Shown: in pieces, positions 19,730 to 30,396 of the stretch | Position numbering within the stretch: the first letter of the stretch is position 1 | How the letters are laid out: every line of letters begins with the position of its first letter | From: Mycobacteroides chelonae | GTDB lineage: Bacteria; Actinomycetota; Actinomycetes; Mycobacteriales; Mycobacteriaceae | Direction of reading: 5' to 3' | Length of the DNA: 64,000 nt | Assembly: GCF_016767715.1 (NCBI RefSeq) | Contig: NZ_CP050145.1 | Location: forward strand, 434,001 to 498,000 | Made by a program: the position numbers and the translations under genes | The notes under the pieces: generated by a model | What the model saw: only the letters and a program-made list of their open reading frames with translations | Told to the model about the DNA's origin: nothing | Databases searched by the model: none

Positions 19730-20476
19730 ATGCCTACTCAGACCTCGGCCGCTGTTGCGCCCCTGCACGGATTGCGGGACGTGCGCACGTATATCGATAT
19801 CGCCGTCGTGGTCGCCGTTCTCGTGGCCACGAATCTGATCGCGCACTTCACCACACCATGGGCCAATTTCGTGGTGGTGCCGGTCGCCGCGATCGGGCTG
19901 CTGGCACTGATCCGCTACCGCGGCCATTCGTGGGCTGAGCTGGGGTTGGGCCGGGACCACTGGCGTTCGGGCGCCAAATACGCAGCCGTCGCGGTTGTCA
20001 TCGTCGGCGCGGTGATCGGCATCGGTCTCTTGCTGCCGGTCACCCGGCCGATGTTCCTCAACAGCAGTTACGCCACGACCGTCTCGGGTGCGTTGCTCGC
20101 CTCCTTCGTCCTGATCCCGCTGCAGACCGTGATTCCCGAGGAGCTCGCTTTCCGGGGGGTTCTGCACGGCACGATGGCTCGAGCCTGGGGCTTTCGCGGA
20201 GTCGCGGCCGTCGGGTCGCTGTTGTTCGGCTTCTGGCACATCGCCACGTCCTTGGGATTGACCACCGGCAATGTCGGCCTGACCAAGTTGCTCGGGGTGG
20301 GCCTTTGGGCACAGATCGCTGGCGTGGCCGGCGCGGTGGTGGCCACCGCCCTTGCCGGATTTGTCTTCACCTGGCTGCGGCGTCGTAGTGGCAGCCTCTT
20401 GGCGCCGATCGCGTTGCATTGGTCGCTCAATGGGATGGGAGTGCTGGCCGCAGTCTTGGTCTGGCACCTCGTCTAG
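19730..20476 (+). CDS. CPBP-family intramembrane glutamic metalloprotease
   Basis: The 248-residue membrane protein has the Abi/CPBP motif series. EELAFRGVL carries the paired Glu and Arg, FGFWHI carries the first conserved His, and ALHWSLNGMG the second. These residues form the intramembrane active site related to CAAX prenyl proteases (Rce1). About seven to eight helices are predicted by eye. In bacteria such proteins process membrane peptides or give immunity to bacteriocins; the target here is unknown. The stop shares CTAG with the convergent DoxX gene. Confidence 0.9.
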   Translation: MPTQTSAAVAPLHGLRDVRTYIDIAVVVAVLVATNLIAHFTTPWANFVVVPVAAIGLLALIRYRGHSWAELGLGRDHWRSGAKYAAVAVVIVGAVIGIGLLLPVTRPMFLNSSYATTVSGALLASFVLIPLQTVIPEELAFRGVLHGTMARAWGFRGVAAVGSLLFGFWHIATSLGLTTGNVGLTKLLGVGLWAQIAGVAGAVVATALAGFVFTWLRRRSGSLLAPIALHWSLNGMGVLAAVLVWHLV

Positions 20477-20907
20477 CCCCATACGACGAGCGCGGTCGCC
20501 GCGAGAAACAGCAGCTGTTCGGCGGTGCGCCAACCAAGGGGAGTGGACAGCGGATTCGACCGCTGACTGGCGGCATACACATTGGCCGGAAACATCACCA
20601 CCAGCAGCACTCCCAAGCACCCGGCTGCTACCGCCCTCGTCGAGGGAATCAGGACACCGATCGCGCCGAGTAACTCGAGGACTCCGGTGAGCGCCACCAG
20701 GAACCCGGGTGTCGGAATCCGTGGCGGAACTATCGCGATCATCGCGGCACGCATTTTCGGGACGAAATGCGCGATCCCGGTCAGCGTGAACATCGCGGCG
20801 AGGCCGACCGCCACGGCGGCCGACCACGAACCGGCGAGAGCCAACCCCTGCGTACCGACTAAACGAGCCAGGAGCGTCCCGGCGAGGAGGGCAATGAGCG
20901 GTGCCAT
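20473..20907 (-). CDS. DoxX-like membrane protein
   Basis: The 144-residue protein has four hydrophobic helices and the DoxX-type sequence MFTLTGIAHFVPKMRAAM, then ALTGVLELLGAIGVLIP. The family is linked to thiol stress and respiration in mycobacteria; the reaction is unknown. GGAG lies seven bases before the ATG. It is divergent from a TetR gene, and the 82-bp gap holds a large inverted repeat over both promoters, so the TetR protein almost certainly controls it. Confidence 0.82.
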   Translation of the reverse strand: MAPLIALLAGTLLARLVGTQGLALAGSWSAAVAVGLAAMFTLTGIAHFVPKMRAAMIAIVPPRIPTPGFLVALTGVLELLGAIGVLIPSTRAVAAGCLGVLLVVMFPANVYAASQRSNPLSTPLGWRTAEQLLFLAATALVVWG

Positions 20908-20918
20908 GACAGATCTCC

Positions 20919-20972
20919 AATCTTGACATTGACTAGATAGACGATACCTTCAAACTTGTCACTGTCAAGATT
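20919..20972. promoter_or_regulatory. Divergent overlapping promoters inside a 15-bp inverted repeat
   Basis: AATCTTGACATTGAC (20919-20933) is repeated in inverse orientation at 20958-20972 with one mismatch. Each arm contains a TTGACA -35 box. On the plus strand it pairs with TACCTT (20945-20950) for the TetR gene. On the minus strand it pairs with TATCGT (20946-20941) for doxX, both with 16-base spacing. The two -10 boxes overlap in the centre. A dimer pair bound to the arms would block both promoters. Confidence 0.7.
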
Positions 20973-20989
20973 CGCGCTATGCTGAGGCG

Positions 20990-21547
20990 ATGTCGTATCA
21001 CCATGGCGATCTGCGGGCGGCGATCCTGGCCAGCGCGGCCGACATGGTGGCCCGACGCGGCGCCACCGAGCTGTCACTACGGGAACTAGCTCGCGAAGCG
21101 GGTGTCTCCCACGCCGCACCCGCCCATCATTTCGGCGATCGTCGCGGACTGTTCACCGCGTTGGCCGCCGACGGATTCACCAAACTGGCCGAGGCGCTAG
21201 ACGGCGCGCACCCGGACTTCCATGCCGCGGCGCTGGCCTACGTGGACTTCGCCTTGAGTCATCCGGGCCACTACTCGGTGATGTTCGAACCCGCACTCCT
21301 GGATGCCACCGACGCGCAATTGACCGCGGCGCGTGAGTGTGCCGGGGCGGCACTGAATGCAGGAATCGAGACGTTGACGCCACGGCAGACCTCGGCCGAC
21401 AAGGTCACCGCGGCTCGCGCCGCGTGGTCCTTAGTGCACGGGTTTGTCTCACTGTGGTCCACTGGGGCACTGGCTGATTCGCATGATGCCGATCCGAAGA
21501 CGATCGCCTCAAAGATCGCCTACACGCTGTTCCCGCCCACCGGCTAG
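20990..21547 (+). CDS. TetR-family transcriptional regulator
   Basis: The 185-residue protein begins MSYHHGDLRAAILASAADM, the start typical of a TetR subgroup. The helix-turn-helix spans about residues 8-53 (LREAGVS-type turn: LAREAGVSHAAPAHHFGDRRGL). The C-domain resembles the TetR_C WHG type (HPGHYSVMFEPAL). It is divergent from doxX with the inverted repeat described at 20919-20972. The 3' end shares CTAG with the convergent lipoprotein gene. It is the likely autorepressor and doxX repressor. Confidence 0.9.
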   Translation: MSYHHGDLRAAILASAADMVARRGATELSLRELAREAGVSHAAPAHHFGDRRGLFTALAADGFTKLAEALDGAHPDFHAAALAYVDFALSHPGHYSVMFEPALLDATDAQLTAARECAGAALNAGIETLTPRQTSADKVTAARAAWSLVHGFVSLWSTGALADSHDADPKTIASKIAYTLFPPTG

Positions 21548-22107
21548 CCCAGCAGAACTTTGGCGCCCTTGGATCGGTAGTCGGTGTGCAGGTCGATCTC
21601 CTTGGGTACCGTGCCGGCCGGTACGTCGTAGACGAGTACTGACCGCTTCTGCGCGCCGGGTCCCAGTTCTGCGCCGGGATCCAGCTGTTCGGCGTTGCGC
21701 GCCAAGATATTTGCCATGCTATCGGGCGTGTACTCCTTGCCGGTGGCATCCTTGAGTTTTTGTTCATCGCCGAGGAAGGAGTGCGTGGTCTGTCCGAGGT
21801 TCAGAACTTCGACGTGGACCACGACGAAGGTGCCGGTGGCGGTCGCCTGCAGAGCAGGATTCGCCACATCACCAACGGTCCCGGCATCACTCACCCGGGT
21901 AACCACAAACGCGAGGTCGCCATCGCGCACCTGCTGTCCAAGAGCCCCGGGCTTGCCTTCTTCCGCTGTGACCACCTTGGTCTCCGCCCCTCCGCCGGTA
22001 GGGCCGACGTGGATCAGGGTCGGACGGCTCTCGGAGGCCTCGCCGCCGCCGCATGCGGTGAGGACGATTCCGGTAAGGCAAAGAGCGGAAAGGTATTTGG
22101 CGATCAT
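21544..22107 (-). CDS. Lipoprotein with DUF4352-like domain
   Basis: The 187-residue protein has a lipoprotein signal peptide ending LTAC (Cys19) followed by GGGEASES. It should therefore be lipid-anchored on the outer face of the cytoplasmic membrane. The mature part has an immunoglobulin-like DUF4352/telokin pattern (LAFVVTRV, then TFVVVHVEVLNLG, then LKDATGKEYTPD). Such domains serve as extracellular binding modules. The ATG overlaps the stop of the upstream CocE-type gene (ATGA), so the pair is cotranslated. Confidence 0.85.
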   Translation of the reverse strand: MIAKYLSALCLTGIVLTACGGGEASESRPTLIHVGPTGGGAETKVVTAEEGKPGALGQQVRDGDLAFVVTRVSDAGTVGDVANPALQATATGTFVVVHVEVLNLGQTTHSFLGDEQKLKDATGKEYTPDSMANILARNAEQLDPGAELGPGAQKRSVLVYDVPAGTVPKEIDLHTDYRSKGAKVLLG

Positions 22108-23750
22108 GAAACGTGTAGCAACGGCAATGTCACGGCCGAGGGATGTTCCTCGTCATGGCGGATCTCGAAGTGGATCGGAACAATGCGGCTGGCGGTCGCC
22201 AACGGCTCACCGGACCCGGTGTTGCGGGCGTGGTTCGGAAACGCACCCCCACTGACCTGGACCCGCAGCCGATGTCCCCGCGCGAAACGATAACCGGTGG
22301 GATGCATGGTCACCTGGACCGGTGACTGCGCGGCACCGTCTAGTTTGACGATTCCGTCAGTCACGTTGCGGGAAACTCCCTTCCGATCAACGTCGCAGAG
22401 CCTGACGAACAAATCGCCCTGACCACTGTCGGTTGTCGCGTACACCGATGCCGAAACCGGGCCGACCAGATCAAGGTCTTTTGTCAGAGGCGCGGTGGTG
22501 AAGACCAGCACATCGGAGCGACTTTCGATGGACGCGTTGTCGCGCTGCCCGGACACCCTGGCGTCAAGCAGCGGCCCGCCCACCACCGGGGTCGGGTTCT
22601 TTGGATCGTATGTGAAGGTGTCGACGGCGCTATCACCTTGTGGTGCTTGCCAATCAAGCCCGTGATCGGCCTGCAGATACAACGGTGTGGGCGTCGAACT
22701 CTTCGGCGGCCAAAGATCGAAATCCAGCCATTGACCGGCCTTCTGTAGGTAGACCCGTACCGGTGCGCGATGCGTTGATGAGGCGTCGCCGTGTAGATGT
22801 GCTGCCAGCCAAGAAAAGCTGTCGGCTATCGCCGTCTTGATCGACTTCGCGTGGTCCCACGAGCCGATGGTGATACGCCGGGGGCAGTCGGCCTTCTGTA
22901 GCTCCTCGTAATCGCGGAGTTGACCTACCAGAAGCAGATCCCACCAGCCGGTCACCATGCTCACGGGTGTGCCCAGCGTCGCGAGCTGGGCGGTGTGGTT
23001 GATCTCGTCCCAATAGTCGTCGTCGTTGTGATCGGTCACCGTGCGCCAGAAGGGTTCTGGCTTTCCGATCGCGACATTGTCGGCGTCGGCGAGAGGTAGG
23101 TGATCCATCGCTCGGCGCACCCGCTTGCCGTGCGCGTTCGCCCGCAGCAGGCGGACCGCCTGCGGGATCTCCGGTGAACCGACCGCCGCGGACCACGTCA
23201 GCAGATTGTGCAGGTTGAACGACCCGCCCGGATAGAAGAGCTCGGTGAAGTTGCTGGTGGTGATTGCCGGGCACATGGCGGCCAAGGGTGGCTCGATGTA
23301 TGGCGCCACCGCCCATTGCGTATGCCCGAGGTATGACGGTCCGGCGGTAGCGAGTGTGCCGTCGCACCACGGCTGTTCACGGACCCAGGCGGCGGTTGCA
23401 AGGCCATCCGCCCGTTCCTGGCGAAACGCGTCGAATTTGCCTTCGGATCCGAATTGGCCCCGGGTGTCTTGTACTACCACCTGAAACCCTTGACGGGCCA
23501 ATAACGTTGCCCAGAGTTGGCTGATGATGCCCTGCTTGTCGTACGGGGTGCGGAAGATGACAGCAGGCAAGGGGTCCTGCCCCGGCGGGCGGAAGTGGTC
23601 GGTAGCGAGCTTGATGCCGTCGGGCATCCTCACCGGGATGTCGCGGCGCGTCTGTATCTGAGTGAACTGGGGTTCGGGCAGATCGAGCAGCTTTTCCAGG
23701 ACGGGTGCAGAGAGTCGTCCGGTCCAGGTCAAAGCCAGTTCTCCGAGCAT
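22104..23750 (-). CDS. CocE/NonD-family serine hydrolase (X-Pro dipeptidyl-peptidase S15 fold)
   Basis: The protein has about 548 residues, with an N-terminal alpha/beta hydrolase core and a C-terminal jelly-roll domain (FTTAPLTKDLDLVGPVS onwards). The nucleophile is Ser in TAGPSYLGHTQW. The oxyanion-side motif is FRTPYDKQG, the acid is probably in TGWWDLL, and the His in GSWDHA. Known members cleave cocaine esters, acyl groups or X-Pro peptides. The frame opens with TTG at 23759, but the ATG at 23750 is preferred; neither has a strong ribosome-binding site. It is coupled to the downstream lipoprotein. Confidence 0.87.
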   Translation of the reverse strand: MLGELALTWTGRLSAPVLEKLLDLPEPQFTQIQTRRDIPVRMPDGIKLATDHFRPPGQDPLPAVIFRTPYDKQGIISQLWATLLARQGFQVVVQDTRGQFGSEGKFDAFRQERADGLATAAWVREQPWCDGTLATAGPSYLGHTQWAVAPYIEPPLAAMCPAITTSNFTELFYPGGSFNLHNLLTWSAAVGSPEIPQAVRLLRANAHGKRVRRAMDHLPLADADNVAIGKPEPFWRTVTDHNDDDYWDEINHTAQLATLGTPVSMVTGWWDLLLVGQLRDYEELQKADCPRRITIGSWDHAKSIKTAIADSFSWLAAHLHGDASSTHRAPVRVYLQKAGQWLDFDLWPPKSSTPTPLYLQADHGLDWQAPQGDSAVDTFTYDPKNPTPVVGGPLLDARVSGQRDNASIESRSDVLVFTTAPLTKDLDLVGPVSASVYATTDSGQGDLFVRLCDVDRKGVSRNVTDGIVKLDGAAQSPVQVTMHPTGYRFARGHRLRVQVSGGAFPNHARNTGSGEPLATASRIVPIHFEIRHDEEHPSAVTLPLLHVS

Positions 23751-23760
23751 GGCGCCCAAT

Positions 23761-25533
23761 CTACCGGGGAGCGAGCGCCCCTACCGGCCCGACGGCGACG
23801 CACAGTGACAATGACTGGGTAATCGGTTGCAGGGTAAGTGAATTACCCGAACCTGGGAGTCTGATGAACACCCGATTGAGTCCCGGCCGAACGGGAACCT
23901 TGATTCTGGGCCCGTTGGTGAACGATGCCCACACAGCACCCTCGGTATTGGCCAGGTAGTTCAATTCCACGATCCAATCTGCGGGGAGCAGCGGCCCCGT
24001 CAGCGGCATGGTCTGCGTGGACTGCACCAGGTACCCGCATCCGGGAACCGGGCCTTCGGTGAGGGCCCGCACCCACGTCACCTGGGCGTCGAGTAGGTGG
24101 CCATAGCGATCGAGCATCCGTAACTGCGTTGTGGTGGAACCGATCTCTGGTCGGGGGCGCACCAGGGCGAACATATGACTCAACAGGTTCTCCGGTCGCA
24201 CCACATTCTGCAGCACCAGCGGATCAACTTCCTGGTCCAGCACCGCCGGCCCGTCCGCGACCGCCGCCAGGGACTCCTTCACAGTGGCGATGTACGGCGA
24301 GGCGGGATTGTTGCGCCAGCTGCGTAAGTAGTTGGCCGTGGATACCAGGCTGCTCCCCACGAACAACGCCAGCGTCAGCGCGACCACGGCGGTGCGTCTA
24401 GCAGAACTGTCCAGGCTCGTACTGCCCGGCCGGTTCGGGGCGGTGAGACCCACCGCCGCCAGCAGCGTCGCGACGACCACCAGATCCGGCAGATACCGCA
24501 AGGTCTGCGCGAGCAGCAGCGCCGTGAATGCCGACGAACGCATGAGATAAATCGGCACCTCACTGGCCGCCAGATACCCCAGCAAGGTTAGCCAGACCAG
24601 CCCAAGCCGCTGCTTGCGGAAACAGGTCAGCGCCACGGTTGCGGCGAGCGCCAATGCCCCCAGCCAGATCACGAATGACGAGGGCTCGGCCCACGGGGAG
24701 CTGGGCACCCAACGATCCCAATGCCACGGACCACCCACCAATCCGGGAAGCACCCCGTGCGTGAATGAGCGTTGGAGCAGCGACCACGTCATCGACAGAT
24801 CGGTGCTCCAACGCTTCTGGTCCACCACCACCAGGTAAAGCGCGATCCATGCCCCGGTAAGGGCTCCTGCCGGAACCCACAGCACCGCACCCCGGCGCCA
24901 TGTCCGCTCCAGCGCCGACCAGCCGTCGCCGCGCAGGTACGCCAGCAGCGTCACCACCGCGAACGCGACGAAGGGAATGACCACCGACTTCTCGAAGAAC
25001 AGAAGCCCCCCGAGGAACGCACACATCGCCGTCACGGCGTACCGACGGTTTCCGGTGCGATCCAGCAGCACCGCGTCGGCGACGAACCAGCACATCGCGG
25101 TCAGCATGGGCAGGGAATTCAGCGCGGCCGACCACCAGGTGAAACCTGGGATTGCCAGCGGCGTGAACAGTGCGAACGTGAGCGGAACAAGTAGCACGGG
25201 CCGCCAGCTCAGGATCACGCGCAGCGCCCGCAGCAGCGACAGGGACGCCAACGCCTGCAGGATCACCAGGCTCAGCGCGGGCCAGAACCAATTTAATGGG
25301 GCGAGCTTGGTGAGGATGCCGGCCAGCAAGAACGCTGCGGGCATGACGTGTCCATCGTGGTCATCGAACAGGTACGAGGGCGAGAACAGGCCCTGTGTAC
25401 CGGCGCGGCCGACCAGGATCAGGTCATCCCAATAGAAATCTCCGCCGAACGCCAGCACGCTGCGCACCACGAGGTGCACCACGATGAGAGCCGCTGCGGC
25501 AACGGCAACGCGGTTGGTTCTGGCGAAAGGCAT
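23761..25533 (-). CDS. Large conserved membrane protein (Rv3635-like)
   Basis: The 590-residue protein has about ten to eleven hydrophobic helices over the first 420 residues and a soluble extracytoplasmic C-terminal domain. The first loop, FYWDDLILVGR, with its acidic pair resembles GT-C glycosyltransferases that use polyprenyl-linked sugars. By length and position beside galE it matches M. tuberculosis Rv3635. A role in envelope glycan synthesis is an inference. It ends two bases before the CocE-type frame opens, so the genes may be cotranscribed. Confidence 0.78.
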   Translation of the reverse strand: MPFARTNRVAVAAAALIVVHLVVRSVLAFGGDFYWDDLILVGRAGTQGLFSPSYLFDDHDGHVMPAAFLLAGILTKLAPLNWFWPALSLVILQALASLSLLRALRVILSWRPVLLVPLTFALFTPLAIPGFTWWSAALNSLPMLTAMCWFVADAVLLDRTGNRRYAVTAMCAFLGGLLFFEKSVVIPFVAFAVVTLLAYLRGDGWSALERTWRRGAVLWVPAGALTGAWIALYLVVVDQKRWSTDLSMTWSLLQRSFTHGVLPGLVGGPWHWDRWVPSSPWAEPSSFVIWLGALALAATVALTCFRKQRLGLVWLTLLGYLAASEVPIYLMRSSAFTALLLAQTLRYLPDLVVVATLLAAVGLTAPNRPGSTSLDSSARRTAVVALTLALFVGSSLVSTANYLRSWRNNPASPYIATVKESLAAVADGPAVLDQEVDPLVLQNVVRPENLLSHMFALVRPRPEIGSTTTQLRMLDRYGHLLDAQVTWVRALTEGPVPGCGYLVQSTQTMPLTGPLLPADWIVELNYLANTEGAVWASFTNGPRIKVPVRPGLNRVFIRLPGSGNSLTLQPITQSLSLCVAVGPVGALAPR

Positions 25534-25623
25534 CAGGGCCCGAGACTAGCGATGAACGCTTGCGGGAAGAACATCAGGCACGGTCGGTAGGGTGGGGCCG
25601 AATGCCGCGAGCTATGTGAATAA

Positions 25624-26921
<1,298 letters not shown>

Positions 26922-26925
<4 letters not shown>

Positions 26926-27620
26926 GGCAACCTCCGGCGGAACGCGGTGTCGAACATGATGTTGACCCCGTTGATCAGCGATTGGCCCTTGGCCATCGAA
27001 TACTCGGTGTACAGAATATCGACCGGCTGTTCGGCCACCCGCCAATGATTTTCGGCGATCATCGCGATGAACTCGCTGGCGTGGCCCATGCCGTTCATGG
27101 TGATGTTGAGTCCGTTGGCGACGGTCCGGTTGAAGACGCGCAGTCCGTTGTGAGCGTCGGTCAGGTTGAGGCGGCGGGTGCGCGGGCTCAGCAGCACAAC
27201 GGTTTTCAGCACGATGCGTTTGATGAGGGGTACGTGGCCCGGTGCCGATCCGGCACCGAAGCGGGTGCCGACGATGATGTCGAGGGGTTCCAGTCGCAGC
27301 CTGTCCACCATGGCCACCACGTCCTTGACTTGATGCTGGCCGTCGGCGTCGAAGGTCACAAAGATCTGAGCCCCGGGCTGTGCACGCGCGTATTCGACCC
27401 CGGTCTGTATCGCCGCGCCCTGGCCGAGATTGACGGGGTGGCGGACCACGTGTGCGCCCGCGCCGTGCGCGAGTGCGGCGGTACGGTCGGCGCTGCCGTC
27501 GTCCACGCAGACGATGTTGGGGAAGGTGCCGAGCGCCGCGGCGATGACGTCGGCGATGACTGGTCCCTCGTTGTAGGCGGGGATGACCAGCCAGACGTCG
27601 CTGTTACCGGTGTTGCTCAC
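26922..27620 (-). CDS. GT2 glycosyltransferase (polyprenyl-phosphate sugar transferase type)
   Basis: The roughly 232-residue protein has the GT-A fold motifs VIPAYNEGPVI, IVCVDDGSADRTA and TFDADGQHQ (DxD-like), and has no C-terminal membrane helices. It likely transfers a sugar from a nucleotide donor to polyprenyl phosphate, acting with the coupled DUF2304 protein. It corresponds to Rv3631. Start options are TTG at 27629 and GTG at 27620; the latter gives MSNTGNSDVW. The product may serve the Rv3635-like membrane transferase nearby. Confidence 0.9.
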
Positions 27621-27730
27621 TGGGATCAAGGTAGCACCGGTAACCCACCGGTGAACGTCGGCTCCGCCCGGCCCCGACGAGTCCGGCCATTCCGGCAGAA
27701 GGGAAGGTCGGCGGCACTAATGTTTCGGCC

Positions 27731-29116
27731 ATGCAGCGGCTGTCTGGGGTAGATGCGGCGTTCTGGCACGCCGAAACGTCGGGTTGGCATATGCACATTG
27801 GGGGACTGTCGATCTTCGACCCCAGCGATGCCCCCGATTACAGCTTTGAACGGGTGCGCGGTCTCATCGTGGAGCGGCTGCCGTCGATGCCGCAGTTGCG
27901 ATGGCGGGTCACCGATGTCCTGCTGGGTTTGGACCGGCCGTGGTTCGTGGAGGACGAGGAACTCGACCCTGATTTCCACATCCGCCGCATCGGCGTCCCC
28001 GCCCCCGGCGGCCGCAAGGAACTCGAAGAACTGGTCGGCAGGCTGATGTCCTACAAGCTCGACCGGTCGCGGCCGCTGTGGGAGCTCTGGGTCATCGAGG
28101 GGGTTGAGGGCGGGCGCGTTGCCACGCTGACCAAGATGCATCACGCCATCGTCGATGGCGTCTCGGGCGCGGGTTTGGGCGAGATTCTGCTCGACATCGC
28201 CCCGGAGCCGCGCCCGGCGCCGGACGACACCGTGGGATCGTTGGTCGGGCTGGGCCTGCCCAGTCGTGAGCGCATCTTGCTGAGCGCCCTGGTCAACGTG
28301 GGTGTCAAGACGCCCTACCGGGTGGTCCGGTTGGTCCAGCAGACGGTCCGCCAGCAGCTGGCGGTTTTCGGTATGGAACGCAAATCTCCCGGATACTTCG
28401 AGGCGCCGCACACCCGATTCAATGCGCCGGTGTCACCGCATCGCCGGGTCTCCGGGGCGCGCCTCGAATTGGCGCGGGTCAAGGCGCTCAAGGATGCGTT
28501 CGGGGTCAAGGTCAACGACGTGGTGCTGGCGATCGTTGCCGGCGTGGTCCGCGACTACCTGCTCAAGCGTGACGAGCTGCCGGATAAGCCATTGATCGTG
28601 CAGATTCCGGTGTCGGTGCGCACCGAGGAAACCGATGGGGTGGTGGGCAATCAAGTCAGTTCGATGACCGTGACCCTGGCGACCGATATCGATGACCCGG
28701 CCGAGCGGATCAGGGCCATCTACGAGGGGACCCAGGGCGCCAAGGAAATGGCGCGGGCGATGTCGGCCCACCAGATCATGGGATTGACGGACACCACGCC
28801 GCCCGGGTTGCTGCAGCTGGCGGCGCGGGCCTACACCGCCAGCGGGCTATCCCGGAATCTGGCACCCATCAACCTGGTGCTCTCCAACGTTCCTGGTCCA
28901 TCGTTCCCGCTGTACATGGCCGGTGCCAAGCTCGAGTCTTTGATTCCGCTGGGCCCGCCCGTCATGGACGTGGCCCTCAACATCACCTGCTTCTCCTATC
29001 TGGAGCATCTGGATTTCGGATTCGTCACCACACCGGAGGTGGCCGCGGACATCGACGAGATGGCCGACGGCCTCGAGGCCGCGCTGGTAGAGCTGGAGCA
29101 CGCCGCGGGGATCTGA
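27731..29116 (+). CDS. Wax ester synthase/diacylglycerol O-acyltransferase
   Basis: The 461-residue protein is a complete WS/DGAT family member. The HHxxxDG catalytic motif is at residues 137-143 (HHAIVDG), and NVPGP appears in the C-half. The start [15 protein letters not shown] is typical. The enzyme esterifies acyl-CoA to diacylglycerol or fatty alcohols and builds triacylglycerol stores. It has no close operon partner: the neighbours on both sides are on the other strand. Confidence 0.95.
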   Translation: MQRLSGVDAAFWHAETSGWHMHIGGLSIFDPSDAPDYSFERVRGLIVERLPSMPQLRWRVTDVLLGLDRPWFVEDEELDPDFHIRRIGVPAPGGRKELEELVGRLMSYKLDRSRPLWELWVIEGVEGGRVATLTKMHHAIVDGVSGAGLGEILLDIAPEPRPAPDDTVGSLVGLGLPSRERILLSALVNVGVKTPYRVVRLVQQTVRQQLAVFGMERKSPGYFEAPHTRFNAPVSPHRRVSGARLELARVKALKDAFGVKVNDVVLAIVAGVVRDYLLKRDELPDKPLIVQIPVSVRTEETDGVVGNQVSSMTVTLATDIDDPAERIRAIYEGTQGAKEMARAMSAHQIMGLTDTTPPGLLQLAARAYTASGLSRNLAPINLVLSNVPGPSFPLYMAGAKLESLIPLGPPVMDVALNITCFSYLEHLDFGFVTTPEVAADIDEMADGLEAALVELEHAAGI

Positions 29117-29136
29117 CGCGCTCGTTCAGAGGTCGT

Positions 29137-30396
29137 TCAGTCGATGATCTCGTCGGTGGTTTCTGGGTCCCGCCAGAATGCGAGCGCGGCCAGATGCACC
29201 ACGATCCCGACGACGGGTCCGCCGATCAACGCGATGACCGTTCGTTCCTCCAAAGCGAGCGGCAACAGCAACAGCAGCGCCGAGACCACTGTCGCACCAA
29301 CCCATCCCGCTGAGTACGCGAGGTGTCGGGCATGTGCCACGGTGGCCGCCCCGGTCAACGTCAACAGCGCGATCATCACCGCACCGGCGGTGAGCCAGCC
29401 CAGGAGCGGGCCGCCCGCCTGATACGCCGGATCGAACACCGTCCGTAGTAGCCACGGGCCGACGGACGCCGCGAGTGCAATGCCCACCGCGCCGACGCCG
29501 ATGATGATGATGGCCGGCGTGATGAGTGCAGTGAGGCGGCGGTCCCGCGCATCGACGAAGTGGGCGATGAGGTTGCCCTGCAGCGCAGTCAGCGGCACCA
29601 GTAGCGGTGCACGGGTCAGCGTGACGGCCAGGATCACCACCCCGCCGGTGGGGCCCAGATCGCCTGCCGTCGACTGCAATAGCACGGGGAAACCCATCAC
29701 CAACACCGCACTGGCGGCGGCTGCGGCGATCGAATGCCGGGCCCCGCGCAGGAATTCCATGGTGTCGACGAGTGCGGGTACCTTGAGTGCCTCGCGGGTC
29801 GGCTTGGAGATCGCGGTGAGTAGTAACCATGACATCGATCCGGCCACCGTCGCCCAGAGATAGCCGACGAGACCGAGGGTGGCCGCGAACGTGACAACCG
29901 CTACCACCAGACGAATTCCTGCATCGGTCACCATCAGAACGCCGTACTGAGTCCAGCGGCTCGATCCCGCCAGCGCGCCTAGGGTTGTCGCGTGCATGCA
30001 GAATCCGGCTAGTCCGCCGGCAAGCAATGCCACACTGAGCCAACGGAACTCGGTGAACACATGCGATGCCCACAATGGTGCGGTGCCGACGACCCCTACG
30101 GCGGACGCGATGGCGAAGGCAAAGGCGATCCTGATCGGCAGGGTGGTGTCCAGTGGAGAACGTTCGCGCTGCGCCAGCGATAGCCGCACTTCGCGAGTGG
30201 TCTCCTGCAGCAGCCCGTTTGCGGCGCCAGTCACCAGACCGAATGCGCCCCAGAAGACTCCGAACACCGAAAACAAGGAGGGGCCCAGTTCGCGCGCGGC
30301 AAGGTACAGCACGGTGTACCCGCAGATAGCGCTGATAGCAGTGGCCACGCCGATCCGTGCGACGCTGGAGCGGGTGCTGGGGCCGGCGTCGGTCAC
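29137..30396 (-). CDS. Wzx/MATE-like polysaccharide flippase (Rv3630-like)
   Basis: The 419-residue protein has about 12 hydrophobic helices and no large soluble domain. It resembles polysaccharide-biosynthesis flippases of the MOP superfamily (LLQETTREVRLSLAQRERSP after the second helix). The GTG at 30396 overlaps the TGA of the upstream peptidase (GTGA) and is preferred to an ATG at 30444 lying inside that gene. By position it corresponds to Rv3630. A role in moving lipid-linked glycans made by the nearby GT2 and galE products is an inference. Confidence 0.8.
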   Translation of the reverse strand: MTDAGPSTRSSVARIGVATAISAICGYTVLYLAARELGPSLFSVFGVFWGAFGLVTGAANGLLQETTREVRLSLAQRERSPLDTTLPIRIAFAFAIASAVGVVGTAPLWASHVFTEFRWLSVALLAGGLAGFCMHATTLGALAGSSRWTQYGVLMVTDAGIRLVVAVVTFAATLGLVGYLWATVAGSMSWLLLTAISKPTREALKVPALVDTMEFLRGARHSIAAAAASAVLVMGFPVLLQSTAGDLGPTGGVVILAVTLTRAPLLVPLTALQGNLIAHFVDARDRRLTALITPAIIIIGVGAVGIALAASVGPWLLRTVFDPAYQAGGPLLGWLTAGAVMIALLTLTGAATVAHARHLAYSAGWVGATVVSALLLLLPLALEERTVIALIGGPVVGIVVHLAALAFWRDPETTDEIID

